64,000 bases of DNA, taken from positions 62,001-126,000 of the forward strand of contig CAVRND010000027.1 in assembly GCA_963722495.1 (NCBI GenBank), given 5' to 3'. Positions within the stretch are counted from its first letter, which is position 1; each line of letters starts with the position of its first letter. Made by a program: the position numbers and the translations under genes. Source of the DNA: Hyphomicrobium_A sp963722495 (lineage in GTDB: Bacteria > Pseudomonadota > Alphaproteobacteria > Rhizobiales > Hyphomicrobiaceae). Positions 45,236-56,208 of this stretch are shown here, in pieces. The notes under the pieces were generated by a model. That model had not been told where the DNA came from. It ran no database searches and was given only the letters and a program-made list of their open reading frames with translations.

Positions 45236-46687
45236 ATGGACAAAAACGTCATCACGCTGCTCAAGACGCAAGCCTTTATCGATGGGGCCTGGGTGGGCGA
45301 GCCGCGCATGCCGGTCATCGACAAGGCAACGGGCGAGGAGATCGCCCGCGTTCCCGCCATGGGCGCCGCCGAGACCAACGCCGCCATCGAGGCGGCGCAT
45401 CGGGCGTTCCCCGCCTGGTCGAAGCTGCTCGCCAAGGAGCGCTCCAAGATCCTCCGCCGCTGGTACGAGCTGATCGTCGAGCACGCCGACGAGCTGGCGC
45501 TGCTGCTCACCAAGGAGCAGGGCAAGCCGCTGGCCGAGGCCAAGGGCGAGATCATCTACGGCGCCGCCTTCGTCGAGCTGTTCGCCGAGGAGGCCAAGCG
45601 CGTCTACGGCGAGACCATCCCGACCCACAAGGCCGACGCCCGCGTCGTCATCATGAAGCAGCCGATCGGCGTCGTCGCCGCGATCACGCCGTGGAATTTC
45701 CCCTCGGCGATGATCACGCGCAAGGTTTCGCCGGCGCTGGCGGCCGGCTGCACGGTCGTCGTCAAGCCGGCCGAGGACACGCCGCTGTCGGCGCTGGCGC
45801 TGGCCGAGCTGGCGCAGCGCGCCGGCGTGCCGAAGGGCGTGTTCAACGTCGTCACCGCCAAGGATCCGGTGCCGGTCGGCCGCGCGCTGACCGAAAGCCC
45901 GCTGGTGCGCATGGTGACGTTCACCGGCTCGACCGAGGTCGGCAAGATCCTCATGGAGCAGGCGGCGCGCACGGTGAAGCGCGTCGGCATGGAGCTGGGC
46001 GGCAACGCGCCGTTCATCGTCTTCGACGACGCCGACCTCGATCGCGCCGTCGCCGGCGCGCTGGCGTCGAAGTTCCGCAACGCCGGGCAGACGTGCGTGT
46101 GCGCCAACCGCTTCCTGGTGCAGGACGGCGTCTACGACGCGTTCGCCGAGAAGCTCGCCGCGACGCCGTGAAGAAGCTGAAGGTCGGCGCCGGCACCGAG
46201 ACGCGGCGTCACGGTCGGCCCGCTGATCAACAAGGCCGCAATCAAGAAGGTGGAGGAGCACGTCGCCGACGCGGTCGAGCACGGCGCCAAGGTCGTCGTC
46301 GGCGGCAAGCCATCGCCGATCTGGGCGGCAACTTCTACGAGCCGACCGTGCTGACCGGCGTCACGCCGCAGATGAAGGTCGCGCACGAGGAGACGTTCGG
46401 CCCGGTGGCGCCCCTGTTCCGCTTCAAGACGGAAGAGGAAGCCGTGCGCATGGCCAACGATACGCCGTTCGGCCTCGCCGCCTACTTCTTCACGCGCGAT
46501 CTCGGCCGCTGCTGGCGCGTCGCCGAGGCGCTGGAGTACGGCATCGTCGGCGTCAACGAGGGCATCACCTCCACCGAGATCGCGCCTTTCGGCGGCTGTC
46601 AAGGAGAGCGGCATCGGCCGCGAGGGATCGCACCACGGCATCGAGGAATTTCTCGAAACCAAATACACGCTGATGGGTGGCCTGTAG
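45236..46687 (+). CDS. Succinate-semialdehyde dehydrogenase-like ALDH (several frame changes)
   Basis: About 482 residues when corrected. NAD-binding and catalytic motifs: ITPWNFPSAMITRKVSPALA, VTFTGSTEVGKILMEQA, catalytic Glu in MELGGNAPFIVFDDAD, catalytic Cys in NAGQTCVCANRFLVQDGVYD, and FGPVAPLFRF. AEDTPLSALALAELA is typical of GabD-type enzymes that oxidise succinate semialdehyde. Frame changes near 46163, 46204, 46312 and 46602; those at 46163 and 46312 need two added bases or one lost. Ends with KYTLMGGL at TAG 46687. Confidence 0.88.
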
Positions 46688-46768
46688 CCGGCCCCGCAAC
46701 CTCGCTCTTGCGTCCGCTGCGGCTTGCGCGTACGGCAGCGGAATTGGACGCGAGCGGCGGGGAAAGCC

Positions 46769-47495
46769 ATGAGCAGTGATGCCTTGAAGGTCGCGGCCGC
46801 GCGAGCGCGCGCTCGAATATGTCGAGAGCGGCATGCGGCTTGGCCTCGGCACCGGTTCGACGGCGGCAAAGTTCGTCGATCTGCTCGGCAAGAAGGTCGC
46901 CGGCGGCCTCGACGTCGTGTGCGTCGCCACCTCGCAGGCGACGCAAGCGCAGGCGGAGGCGCTGGGCATCCGCATGGCGACGCTGGACGAGATGCCGTTC
47001 CTCGATCTCACCGTCGACGGCGCCGACGAGCTCGACGGGGAGCTGCGCCTGATCAAGGGCGGCGGCGGCGCCTTGCTGCGCGAGAAGATCGTCGCCACCG
47101 CCTCGGGGCGCATGGTCGTCATCGCCGACGCGTCCAAGAAAGTTGCGACGCTCGGCGCCTTCCCGCTGCCGCTCGAGGTCGTGCCGTTCGGCCTCACCGC
47201 GACGCGCAACATGATCACCGCGCTTGCCGCCGATGTCGGCTGCGAAGGCGACATCAAAGTGCGCGTGCTGCCGGGCGGCAAGCCGTTCCTCACCGACAGC
47301 GGCAATCTCATCCTCGACTGCCACTTCGGCCGCATCGACGAGCCCGAAGAGCTGGACGAGGCCTTGAAGCTGATCCCCGGCGTCGTCGAGAACGGCTTGT
47401 TCATCGGCATTGCCGATCTTGCCATCATCGCCGGCGCCGACGGCGTGACGCTGATCGGCTCCGAGGAAGGCGACGAAGTGATCAGCATCGAATGA
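46769..47495 (+). CDS. rpiA: Ribose-5-phosphate isomerase A (one frame change)
   Basis: About 241 residues when corrected. MRLGLGTGSTAAKFVDLLG is the phosphate loop; DGADELDGELRLIKGGGGAL with catalytic Asp and Lys, REKIVATASGRMVVIADASK, and FLTDSGNLILDCHFGRI. One extra base near 46804 separates the N-terminal ALKVAAA from ALEYVESGM. It interconverts ribose-5-P and ribulose-5-P. It lies between the ALDH and gor. Confidence 0.92.
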
Positions 47496-47582
47496 AGTAC
47501 AGCCAGAAGGCGATGCAGGGCGAGCATGCCGCAAGCGCTGACCGCAATCCGGCGCATCGCGCTGCGCATAGCGAGATCGCAG

Positions 47583-49066
47583 ATGACCCAGTACGACTAC
47601 GATCTGTTCGTGATCGGCGCCGGCTCGCGGCGGCGTGCGCGCCGGGCGCATCGCTGCCGGCTACGGTGCCAAGGTGGCCATCGCCGAGGAGGATCGCGTC
47701 GGCGGCACCTGCGTGATCCGCGGCTGCGTGCCGAAGAAGCTGCTCGTCTACGCCAGCCGCTTCGCCGACGATTTCGAGGATGCGCGCGGCTTCGGCTGGA
47801 GCGTGCCCGAACCGACTTTGACTGGGCAACGCTCATCGCTGCCAAGGACAAGGAGCTGGCGCGCCTCGAAGCCGCCTACCGTTCGGCGCTGGGCAATGCC
47901 GGCGTCGAGGTCATCGCCGATTGGCCGACGCTGATCGCGGCGAAGGACAAGGAATTGGCCCGCCTCGAAGCGGCCTACCGCACGGCGCTCGGCAAGGTCG
48001 GCGTCGAGATCATCGAGGAGCGGGCGACGGTCGTCGGACCAAACGCGGTAAAGCTCACCAAGTCCGGACGCACCGTCACGGCCGGCAAGATCCTCATCGC
48101 CACCGGCGGCAAGCCCTGGCTAGCCGAGCCACGGCCCGGCCTCGAGCACGTCATCACCTCCAACGAGGCCTTCGATCTTCCGCGCCTGCCGCAGAGCATC
48201 ATCGTCGCCGGTGGCGGCTATATCGCGATGGAGTTCGCCGGCATCTTCTCGCGCCTCGGCGTCGAGACGACGATCATCTACCGCGGCGACAAGATCCTGC
48301 GCGGGCTTCGACGAGGATCTGCGCGACCGCCTGACCGAGGCCTACACCAAGCAGGGCATCCGCATCGTCTGCGGCCACATCTTCACGCACATCGAGAAGA
48401 CGGCGGCGGGTCTCGTCGGCCATCTTTCCGGCGGCGGCACGCTGGAGGCCGAGCAGATCATGTTCGCCGTCGGCCGCACGCCGAATACGGCCGGCCTCGG
48501 CCTCGACAAGGTCGGCGTCGAGCTCGGCTGGAACGGCCACGTCGTCGTCAACGAGTACTCGAAGTCGTCCGTCGACAGCATCTTTGCCGTCGGCGACGTG
48601 ACCGACCGCGTCGCGCTGACGCCGGTCGCCATCCGCGAGGGGCACGCCTTCGCCGATACCGAGTTCGGCGAACAACCCGCGCATGATCGAGCACACGCTG
48701 ATCCCGACGGCGGTGTTCTCGACACCCGAGGTCGCCAGCATCGGCTTGCCCGAGCATCTGGCGCGCGAGCGCTGCACCAAGCTCGACATCTTCAAGGCTT
48801 CGTTCCGCCCGATGAAGGCGACGCTGGCCGGGCGCGAGGAGCGCATGTTCATGAAGCTGATCGTCGACGGCGAGAGCAACAAGGTCGTCGGCTGTCACGT
48901 CCTCGGCGAGGATGCCGCCGAGATCATCCAGATGGCGGCCATCGCCCTGCGTCTCGGCGCCACCAAGGCCGACTTCGACAATACCATGGCGCTGCACCCG
49001 ACCTCGGCCGAGGAGCTCGTCACCATGCGCGAGAAGTGGATCGCGCCGACGGAAGCCGCCTGCTGA
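47583..49066 (+). CDS. gor: Glutathione reductase with a 33-residue tandem duplication (frame changes)
   Basis: About 493 residues after correcting frame changes near 47625, 47814, 48303 and 48671. FAD motif YDLFVIGAGS, redox disulfide GGTCVIRGCVPKKLLVYASR, NADPH motif IIVAGGGYIAMEFAGIFSRL, second FAD motif SIFAVGDVTDRVALTPVAIR and active-site His in MALHPTSAEE. It uses NADPH to reduce glutathione disulfide. Residues encoded at 47820-47918 and 47919-48017 form two adjacent copies of DW(A/P)TLIAAKDKELARLEAAY and following, making the protein about 33 residues longer than usual. The SDR gene follows 26 bp later. Confidence 0.93.
47820..48017 (+). repeat. 99-bp in-frame tandem duplication inside gor
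   Basis: Copy 1 (47820-47918) and copy 2 (47919-48017) are each 99 bp and code for 33 residues starting DWATLIAAKDKEL and DWPTLIAAKDKEL. They differ at scattered bases, mostly synonymous, which implies age and argues against a recent assembly duplication. Glutathione reductases carry this segment once (FDW.TLI..KD.EI..L). Confidence 0.85.
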
Positions 49067-49092
49067 ACCACACCGACACGTTGGAGAATTGA

Positions 49093-49848
49093 ATGCCTCG
49101 GCTGAAGGACAAGATTGCGCTCATCACCGGCTCGGCCGCCGGCATCGGGCTGGCCACCGCGCACCTGTTCGCCGCCGAGGGCGCCCACGTCTACATCACC
49201 GACGTCGACGGCGAGGCTGCGGAGAAGGCGGCGCAGGAGCTGATCGCCAAGGGCCTCGGCGCCACCGCCATGACGGTCGACGTCTCGCGCGGCCAGGACG
49301 TCACGGCGCTGATGCGCGCCATCGAGCAGAAGCACAAGCGGCTCGACATCGTCGTCAACAACGCCGGCATCAATATCCGCACCGACTTCCGCCACATGAC
49401 GGACGCCGACTGGACGCGGCTGCGCGAGGTGAACCTCGACGGCATCATCCGCATCGCCCGCGACGCCTTCCCGCTGCTGCGGGCGTCGGGCCGCGCCTCG
49501 CTGATCAACCTCGCCTCGATCATGGGGCACCGCGGCATGCGCACGCTGGCCGCCTACGGCGCCACCAAGGGCGCCATCTCGGCGCTGACGCGCGGCCTCG
49601 CGGTCGAGTACGCGCCGTTCGGCATCCGCGTGAACGCCCTGGCGCCGGGCTTCATCGAGACGGCGCTGACCGAGCGCGTGCTGCGCATCGAAGCCTTTTC
49701 AAAGGCGCTGCTGGAGCAGACGCCGCTGCGCCGCTTCGGCACCTCCGAGGACGTCGCCAACGCGGCGCTGTTCTTCGCCTCCGACGAAAGCGCCTTCATC
49801 ACCGGCGCCGAGCTCGCCATCGACGGCGGCATGCAAGCGACGCTTTGA
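49093..49848 (+). CDS. Short-chain dehydrogenase/reductase, FabG-like
   Basis: 251 residues, intact. Cofactor motif ALITGSAAGIGLATAHLFAA (TGxxxGIG), Asp in TDVDGEA suggesting NAD(H) preference, NNAGINIRTDF, catalytic Ser in LINLASIMGH, YGATK (YxxxK), and the C-terminal FASDESAFITGAELAIDGGM. GGAG six bases before the ATG. Substrate not evident; gluconate 5-dehydrogenase and FabG types are the closest in look. Confidence 0.9.
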   Translation: MPRLKDKIALITGSAAGIGLATAHLFAAEGAHVYITDVDGEAAEKAAQELIAKGLGATAMTVDVSRGQDVTALMRAIEQKHKRLDIVVNNAGINIRTDFRHMTDADWTRLREVNLDGIIRIARDAFPLLRASGRASLINLASIMGHRGMRTLAAYGATKGAISALTRGLAVEYAPFGIRVNALAPGFIETALTERVLRIEAFSKALLEQTPLRRFGTSEDVANAALFFASDESAFITGAELAIDGGMQATL

Positions 49849-49980
49849 TCTAGCGGCTTATCCTAACGTCATGCCCGCGCATGCAGAGCGGTCCGGGTGC
49901 TCAGCGTACGGCCAAAGTGTTGTGGCAGGTGGCGTGGATGGCCGCCTGCGCGGCCATGACGGTATAGGGCGGCAGAGGAG

Positions 49981-51115
49981 CTAAGTGCCGGCGACGGTTT
50001 CGGCGATGAGCTGGTCGACGACGCCGACGAGCGCGGCATCGGCGCTGGCGCCGTCCTCCAGCAGCTTCTTGTAGCGCGCCACCTGCCGGTCGGCGCTGGT
50101 GCCGCCGGTGGCGATGTTCAGCGCGTGCCGCACCTCGCGCTCGCAGCCGAGCACGGCCGCATCCTCGGCGATGAGGTCGATCAGTTCGTCGATGAGCGAG
50201 GCGAACGGCACCAGCTTGCCCTTGCCGAAATCGAACAGCGTCTCGCGCACGCCGTAGCGCTGCGCCCGCCAGCGGTTCTCCTCGATGAGGAACGACGGGT
50301 AGGAGCGCCACTTCTGGTTCGACGTGCGCAGCCGCTACAGCATGCGCAGCGTGCAGGCGAACAGCGCCGCGATCGAAACCGCGTCGTCGATGCGCGTGCA
50401 CACGTCGGTGACGCGCATCTCCAGCGTCGGAAACTTGGCCGACGGCCGCAGGTCCCACCAGATCTTGGTGGCGTCCTCGATCACCTTGTTGCGCACCAGC
50501 ACGTCGACCGTGCGCTGGTACTCGCCGTAGCTCTCGAAGCGCTGCGGCAGCCCGGTGCGCGGCAGCTCGTGGAAGACGGCGAGCCGGTAGCTCTTGAGCC
50601 CGGTGTCCTCGCCCTGCCAGAACGGCGAGGAGGTCGACAGCATCAGCAGGTGCGGCAGGAAATAGCGCACCTGGTTCATCAGATCGATGCGCAGCTCGTC
50701 GTCCTCGATGGCAACGTGCACGTGCATGCCGCAGATGGCGAGCCGCCGCCCGATGCCGGCGAAGTCCTCGGCCAGCGCCTGGTAGCGGGCCTTGGGGGTC
50801 GTCTCGAGGGTGGAGCGGTCGGCGAACGGGTGCGTCGAGGCGGCGATCGGCGCGATGGCGTATTTTTGAGCAACGTCGGCGATGGTGCGGCGCAGCCCCG
50901 CCAGCTCCTTGCGGCCGGCCTTGAAGTCCCTGATGGACGCTGGTGCCGACCTCGATCTGGGAGCGGAAGAACTCCGGCGCCACCTGCTTGCCGAGCGCCT
51001 TCTTGCACTCCTTCATCAGCTCCGGCGGCGCCGCGGCGAACCCCCGGCTCTCCAGGTCGACGAGGTGGTATTCCTCCTCGATCCCGAAGGTGAAGGACGG
51101 TTCCTTGGCGCTCAT
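49981..51115 (-). CDS. ybdK: Carboxylate-amine ligase, YbdK/GCS2 family (frame change and amber codon)
   Basis: About 377 residues from ATG 51115. FTFGIEEEYHLVDLESRGFA at the N-terminus, GMHVHVAIEDDELRIDLMNQ in the middle, EMRVTDVCTRIDDAVSIAAL, then EENRWRAQRYGVRETLFDFG. These are hallmarks of the GCS2 ATP-dependent glutamate-cysteine ligase-like family. Two lesions: one extra base near 50945, and an in-frame TAG at 50335-50337 where the family has Tyr (CRML-Y-RLR pattern), explicable by one C-to-G change of TAC. Either it is a decaying gene or both are errors. Confidence 0.82.
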
Positions 51116-51283
51116 GGCTTCCGGCTCTCGGTGTATGCAACCTTCTGGCGCCGGGGCGCTGGCCATGCTGACCGAGGTAGCTTATATGCTGCGACAACTG
51201 GCATAATGCCCTGAAATCGATGCGCTTGCGTTACCGCGCCGGACCGCTTTCGGCCCCGCACGGCGCGCCGAAGGAGAGTTGAA

Positions 51284-52684
51284 ATGGCGGTAGCGTGGTC
51301 CCCGGATAGCTGGCGGTCGAAGTCCATCGTCCAGGTGCCGGACTACCCCGACCAGGTGGCCCTGGCCGATGTCGAGGCCAAGATCGCCTCGTACCCGCCG
51401 CTCGTCTTCGCCGGCGAGGCCGACAAGCTGAAGCGCGCCCTTGCCGACGTGGCCGCCGGCAACGCCTTCCTGCTGCAGGGCGGCGACTGCGCCGAGAGCT
51501 TCGCCGAGCACGGCGCCAACCACATCCGCGAACTGTTCCGCGTCTTCCTGCAGATGGCGGTCGTCCTCACCTATGCCGGCGGCGTGCCGGTGGTGAAGGT
51601 CGGCCGCATCGCCGGCCAGTTCGCCAAGCCGCGCTCCTCGCCGACCGAGAAGGTCGACGGCAAGGAGCTGCCGAGCTATCGCGGCGACATCATCAACGGC
51701 GGCGCCTTCACCGAGGCCGACCGCATCCCCGATCCGCAGCGCCAGCTCGAGGCCTACCGGCAGTCGGCGGCGACGCTCAACCTGCTGCGCGCCTTCTCCG
51801 AGGGCGGCTATGCCAGCCTCGACAACGTGCTGCGCTGGCTGCTCGACTTCGAGCACAAGAGCCCGTTCGGCAAGAAGTACCGCGAGATGGGCGAGCAGAT
51901 CCAAACCGCGCTGCGCTTCATGCGCTCGTGCGGCGTGACGGCCGATACGGTGCCGGCGCTGGGCCGCACCTCGTTCTACACGAGCCACGAGGCGCTGCTG
52001 CTCGGCTACGAGCAGGCGATGGTCCGCCGCGACGAAGCGGGCGGCACGCAGGCGCCGTATGCCACGTCGGGTCACATGCTGTGGATCGGCGACCGCACGC
52101 GCCAGCCCGATCACGCGCACGTCGAGTTCCTGCGCGGCGTACGCAATCCCGTCGGCATCAAGGTCGGCCCGACGCTGGACGCCGACGGCCTGCTGCGCCT
52201 CATCGACATCCTCAATCCGACCGACGAGCCGGGCCGCCTGACGCTGATCTGCCGCTTCGGCTCCGACAAGGTGGACAAGCACCTGCCGGCGCTGATCCGC
52301 GCCGTGAAGCGCGACGGGCGTGTCGTCGTCTGGTCGTGCGATCCGATGCACGGCAACACCATCGGCGCCGCCGGCGGCCTCAAGACGCGCCCCTTCGACC
52401 GCATCCTCAAGGAGGCGGAGTCGTTCTTCGACATCCACCGCGCCGAGGGTACCGTCGCCGGCGGCATCCACGTCGAGATGACGGGCTCTCCGGTGACCGA
52501 GTGCACGGGCGGCGCGTCGGCCAACATCTCCGAGGCGCAGCTGAAGGATCGCTACGATACGCTGTGCGATCCGCGTCTCAACGCCGACCAGGCGCTGGAG
52601 CTCGCTTTCCTGATTGCCGAGCGCCTGAAGCAGGAGCGTGAGGAGGCCGGCCGCGACCCGGCGCCGATCACCGCCTTCGGCTGA
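51284..52684 (+). CDS. Class II 3-deoxy-7-phosphoheptulonate synthase
   Basis: 466 residues, intact, the plant/microbial type II form (about 460). It joins phosphoenolpyruvate and erythrose-4-P, the first step of the shikimate pathway. Motifs: FLLQGGDCAESFAEHGANHI (metal Cys), VGRIAGQFAKPRSSPTEKVD, SYRGDIINGGAFTEADRIPD, TSHEALLLGYEQAM, WSCDPMHGNTIGAAGGLKTR with His, HVEMTGSPVTECTGGAS with metal Glu, and a terminal DPRLNADQALELAFLIAERL. Starts shortly after the ybdK start, divergently. Confidence 0.95.
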   Translation: MAVAWSPDSWRSKSIVQVPDYPDQVALADVEAKIASYPPLVFAGEADKLKRALADVAAGNAFLLQGGDCAESFAEHGANHIRELFRVFLQMAVVLTYAGGVPVVKVGRIAGQFAKPRSSPTEKVDGKELPSYRGDIINGGAFTEADRIPDPQRQLEAYRQSAATLNLLRAFSEGGYASLDNVLRWLLDFEHKSPFGKKYREMGEQIQTALRFMRSCGVTADTVPALGRTSFYTSHEALLLGYEQAMVRRDEAGGTQAPYATSGHMLWIGDRTRQPDHAHVEFLRGVRNPVGIKVGPTLDADGLLRLIDILNPTDEPGRLTLICRFGSDKVDKHLPALIRAVKRDGRVVVWSCDPMHGNTIGAAGGLKTRPFDRILKEAESFFDIHRAEGTVAGGIHVEMTGSPVTECTGGASANISEAQLKDRYDTLCDPRLNADQALELAFLIAERLKQEREEAGRDPAPITAFG

Positions 52685-52722
52685 TCGCAGCCTCGCCGCC
52701 GTCCGGAGCCTCAGCGGAGCCC

Positions 52723-54390
52723 ATGACGTCTGCCCCTACGCATCTGAAGATCGCGCTCGCGCAGGCGAATCCGATCGTCGGCGACATCGACGGCAATATC
52801 GCCAAGCTGCGCGAGATGCGGGACCGCGCGGCCGCGCTCGGCGCCGACCTCGTCGTCTTCTCGGAGCTGTTCGTCACCGGCTATCCGCCCGAGGATCTCG
52901 TCCTCAAGCCGGCGTTTCCCGCGACCGCGCGGGCGCGCGTCGAGGCGCTGGCGGCCGACCTCGGCCCCGGACCGGCTGTCCTCACGGGTACCGTCTGGCC
53001 CGAGGACGGCCACGTCTACAATGCCGTCGTGCTGATCGATAACGGCAAGGTCGAAGCGGTACGCTTCAAGGTCGACCTGCCGAACTACGGCGTCTTCGAC
53101 GAAAAGCGCGTCTTCACGCCCGGCCCCATGCCCGGCCCGATCAACTTCCGCGGCGTGCGCCTCGGCGTGCCGATCTGCGAGGACATCTGGGGCCCCGACG
53201 TCGTCGAATGCCTGTCGGAAACCGGCGCCGAAATCCTCATCTCGCCCAACGGCTCGCCCTTCGACTGGACGAAGCCCGACGTGCGCATGAACATCGCTGT
53301 CGCTCGCGTCGTCGAGAGCGGCCTGCCGCTCATCTACGTCAACCAGGTCGGCGGCCAGGACGAGCTGGTGTTCGACGGCGCCTCGTTCGTGCTCAACGCC
53401 GACAAGAGCCTCGCCGCGCAGCTCCCTGCCTGGGACGAGAAACTCTCCGTCACCCAATGGCATCGCCGCAACAACGGGTGGATGTGTACCGCCGGCACGC
53501 ACGCGCACCTGGAGCACGGGGAGGCGGCGGCCTATCAGGCTTGCGTGCTGGGCGTGCGCGACTACGTCGAGAAGAACGGCTTTCCCGGCGTCATCCTCGG
53601 GCTGTCGGGCGGCATCGACAGTGCGCTCGTTGCCGCCATCGCCGTCGATGCGCTCGGCCCATCGCGCGTGCGCGCAGTAATGATGCCGTACCGCTTCACC
53701 TCGGACGCAAGCGTCCGCGACGCCGACGCCTGCGCCAAGGCGCTGGGCGTCCACTACCAGACGCTGCCGATCGAGGAGGCGGTGCTCGGCCTCGCCAAGG
53801 CGCTCGAACCGGCGCTGGCCGGCACGCAAGCCGACACTACCGAGGAGAACATCCAGGCGCGCGCCCGCGGCATCATCCTCATGGCGCTGTCGAACAAGTT
53901 CGGCGGCATGGTGGTCACCACCGGCAACAAGTCGGAGATGTCGGTCGGCTACGCCACGCTCTACGGCGACATGAATGGCGGCTACAACCCGATCAAGGAC
54001 CTCTACAAGATGGAGGTCTACCGCTTGGCACGCTGGCGCAATGCGCACGTGCCGAAGGGCGGCAAGGGCCCGGCCGGCGAGGTGATCCCGGAGAACATCA
54101 TTACCAAGGTGCCGACGGCGGAGCTGCGCCCCAATCAGACCGACCAGGACTCGCTGCCGCCCTATGAGGCACTCGACGACATCCTCGTGTCGCTGGTCGA
54201 GAAGGAGATGCCGCTGGCCGACATCGTCAAGCGCGGGCACGCGGCCGAAACAGTGAAGAAGATCGAGCGCTTGCTCTACCTCGCCGAATACAAGCGGCGG
54301 CAGGCGCCTCCCGGCGTCAAGATCTCCTCGCGCAACTTCGGGCGCGACCGCCGCTACCCGATCGTGAATAAGTTTCGCGAGACGCTCTGA
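52723..54390 (+). CDS. nadE: Glutamine-dependent NAD+ synthetase
   Basis: 555 residues, intact, with both domains. The N-terminal nitrilase domain has Glu in VVFSELFVTGYPPEDL, Lys in RFKVDLPNYGVFDEKR and Cys in VPICEDIWGPDV. The C-terminal synthetase has the PP-loop LGLSGGIDSALVAAIAVDAL, TTGNKSEMSVGYATLYGDMN and SSRNFGRDRRYPIVNKFR. It makes NAD from nicotinic acid adenine dinucleotide using glutamine ammonia. It starts 38 bp after the DAHP synthase gene. Confidence 0.95.
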   Translation: MTSAPTHLKIALAQANPIVGDIDGNIAKLREMRDRAAALGADLVVFSELFVTGYPPEDLVLKPAFPATARARVEALAADLGPGPAVLTGTVWPEDGHVYNAVVLIDNGKVEAVRFKVDLPNYGVFDEKRVFTPGPMPGPINFRGVRLGVPICEDIWGPDVVECLSETGAEILISPNGSPFDWTKPDVRMNIAVARVVESGLPLIYVNQVGGQDELVFDGASFVLNADKSLAAQLPAWDEKLSVTQWHRRNNGWMCTAGTHAHLEHGEAAAYQACVLGVRDYVEKNGFPGVILGLSGGIDSALVAAIAVDALGPSRVRAVMMPYRFTSDASVRDADACAKALGVHYQTLPIEEAVLGLAKALEPALAGTQADTTEENIQARARGIILMALSNKFGGMVVTTGNKSEMSVGYATLYGDMNGGYNPIKDLYKMEVYRLARWRNAHVPKGGKGPAGEVIPENIITKVPTAELRPNQTDQDSLPPYEALDDILVSLVEKEMPLADIVKRGHAAETVKKIERLLYLAEYKRRQAPPGVKISSRNFGRDRRYPIVNKFRETL

Positions 54391-54604
54391 GCCCGGTTCG
54401 TAATAACGAATCCCGCCCGGCTGCATTAGAGCGCGGGCGCGCAATTCCCTCGCAGTCGAATGGCATCGCGACAACAACCGCAAAAGACGCAGATGCAAGG
54501 CGTATGCTTTAGCAGACACGTCGCGCGCCGATGCGAAACCGTTCCGACACAATAGTATTTCACGAATCAGCTCTTAATGCCGGCATCAGACAGGGACCGG
54601 CAGC

Positions 54605-56049
54605 ATGCAGATGGATGGGTTACGTCGAGGGGTAAGCGCAGCTGCGCTTGCTTTTCTCAGTGCGCTTGTTGCTTCGTCTCCGGCGCTGGCCGACGATTGC
54701 TGTGCGGATCTCGAAGCGCGCATCGCCGAGCTCGAGGAGACAACTGCACGCAAGGGCAACCGCAAGGTCAGCCTCGAAATCTACGGCCTCGGTCAACCAG
54801 GCGCTGCTTCGCCTGGGACGACGGCAAGTGAAGCAGAACGTCTACGATCGGTCACCAACGTCAGACCAGCAGTACGCGCTTCAGGTTCAAGGGGAAGGCG
54901 AAGATCGATAAAGACTGGGAAGCGCGGCTACAAGATCGAGATCGGTGTCCGCAGGGCGACACTCCAACCGTTGGGACCAGACGACATCCCTCCAGGGCGC
55001 CGACTGACAACCCGGACGATGTCGGCTTCGACCTGCGCAAGACATTTACTGGTACCTGAAGGAGCAGCGCCTGCGGCCAAGCTCGTCGGTCGGCCTCAGA
55101 ACGGCATGGCGACCGATCAAGATTACTCGATGATGCCGACCCACGCTGACGCGCAACCGTCCCAGTACTCGACGTCGAAGACACGGGCCTCGGATGCTGC
55201 TGCGCTCGTCCGTGAACGGGCGCAACGATGACCAGCAGCGGCAATCTCGTGGACGGACGGCTCGTCGGCGATAGCGGCGATCGAGCCGGGCGAAGGCGCG
55301 CGGCTTCGATATGGTCAAGTACGAGACGCCCGCCCTGCACGGTTTCATCCGGTGCCGCCGCTCGGTCCGAAGGAGTTCTCGGCGACGTGATGCTGCAGTA
55401 CAAGGGGGATTTCGGCGACTTGAAGTTCGAGGCCCGCGTGTGGGCTATGCCTGGAGAACGATCCGGGCAGTCTGCAGGTCGCGGTATGCGCCGCCGCGGA
55501 AGTCGACGATACTCCTTCGATCTCGGAGAGCACCAACGTGACCTCGAAGCCAAGATTGCCAGCAACTAGGGCGGCATCGCTTCAGACGATCCTGCACGAT
55601 CCGACTGGCCTGTTCCTATTACGGCCCGGCTTGAAGGTGGACAACCTGATCCGCGACACGACAGTGTTTCTCCGGCACTCAACGTCGACGAGGGCCAGTT
55701 CTTCCTGCGGCCGGCGGCGTTGAGCGAAAGTTCAACGACCTCGGCAAGACCACCATCTATGGCGAGTACTATGACTATGACGGCGCCGGTGGCACGCGGC
55801 GCACGGTCCGAGCCGGCGACGCCCTCATCCAATGCGTCGGCACTGGGCCGAGGGTATACGGGCGTGAATGTCATGGGTGCCGGCATCGCCCAGAGCATAG
55901 ATAACGCGGCGATGATACTCTACCTGTCCTATCGCCACGTTGAGGGCGAGCTGCAGCTCCGGCAGCTCAACGGCACGGTAGCTAACGGGGCCATCGCTGA
56001 TTGCGCCACATCGGCACGACCTCGATCTGAATCTTGTCGGGCGCAGTGA
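54605..56049 (+). pseudogene. Porin, heavily frame-broken
   Basis: The start is the typical Hyphomicrobiales porin: signal AAALAFLSALVASSPALA, then DDCCADLEARIAELEETTAR and KGNRKVSLEIYG. Further parts follow in changing frames: VNQALLR, RFRFKGKAKIDKDWEA, GYKIEIGVR, QYKGDFGDLKFEAR, TTIYGEYYDYDGAGG and AMILYLSYRHVEGELQLRQL. I count more than ten frame changes in 1.4 kb, the densest in the window, and some sequence seems lost. A multi-copy porin gene may be poorly corrected in assembly, or this copy may have decayed. Beta-barrel outer-membrane channel when intact. Confidence 0.75.
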
Positions 56050-56208
56050 TAAAATTCTGACCACGCAGGCGGCCGGGTGTGCCCGGATCGCCGGGCCCCC
56101 AGGGGCGGCCCAGCAGGGCGGCTACATATCTCCCGACTATCCCAACCTTGAGTTCTCGCATCCGGGCCTTATAGGTTGCAGCCCATTCGTTGCCCCGGAT
56201 AGTGCCCC

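Noticed and set aside
47820..48017. Possibility that the gor duplication is an assembly artefact
   Set aside because: The two copies differ at many scattered positions, mostly synonymous, which a duplicated read or mis-join would not give.
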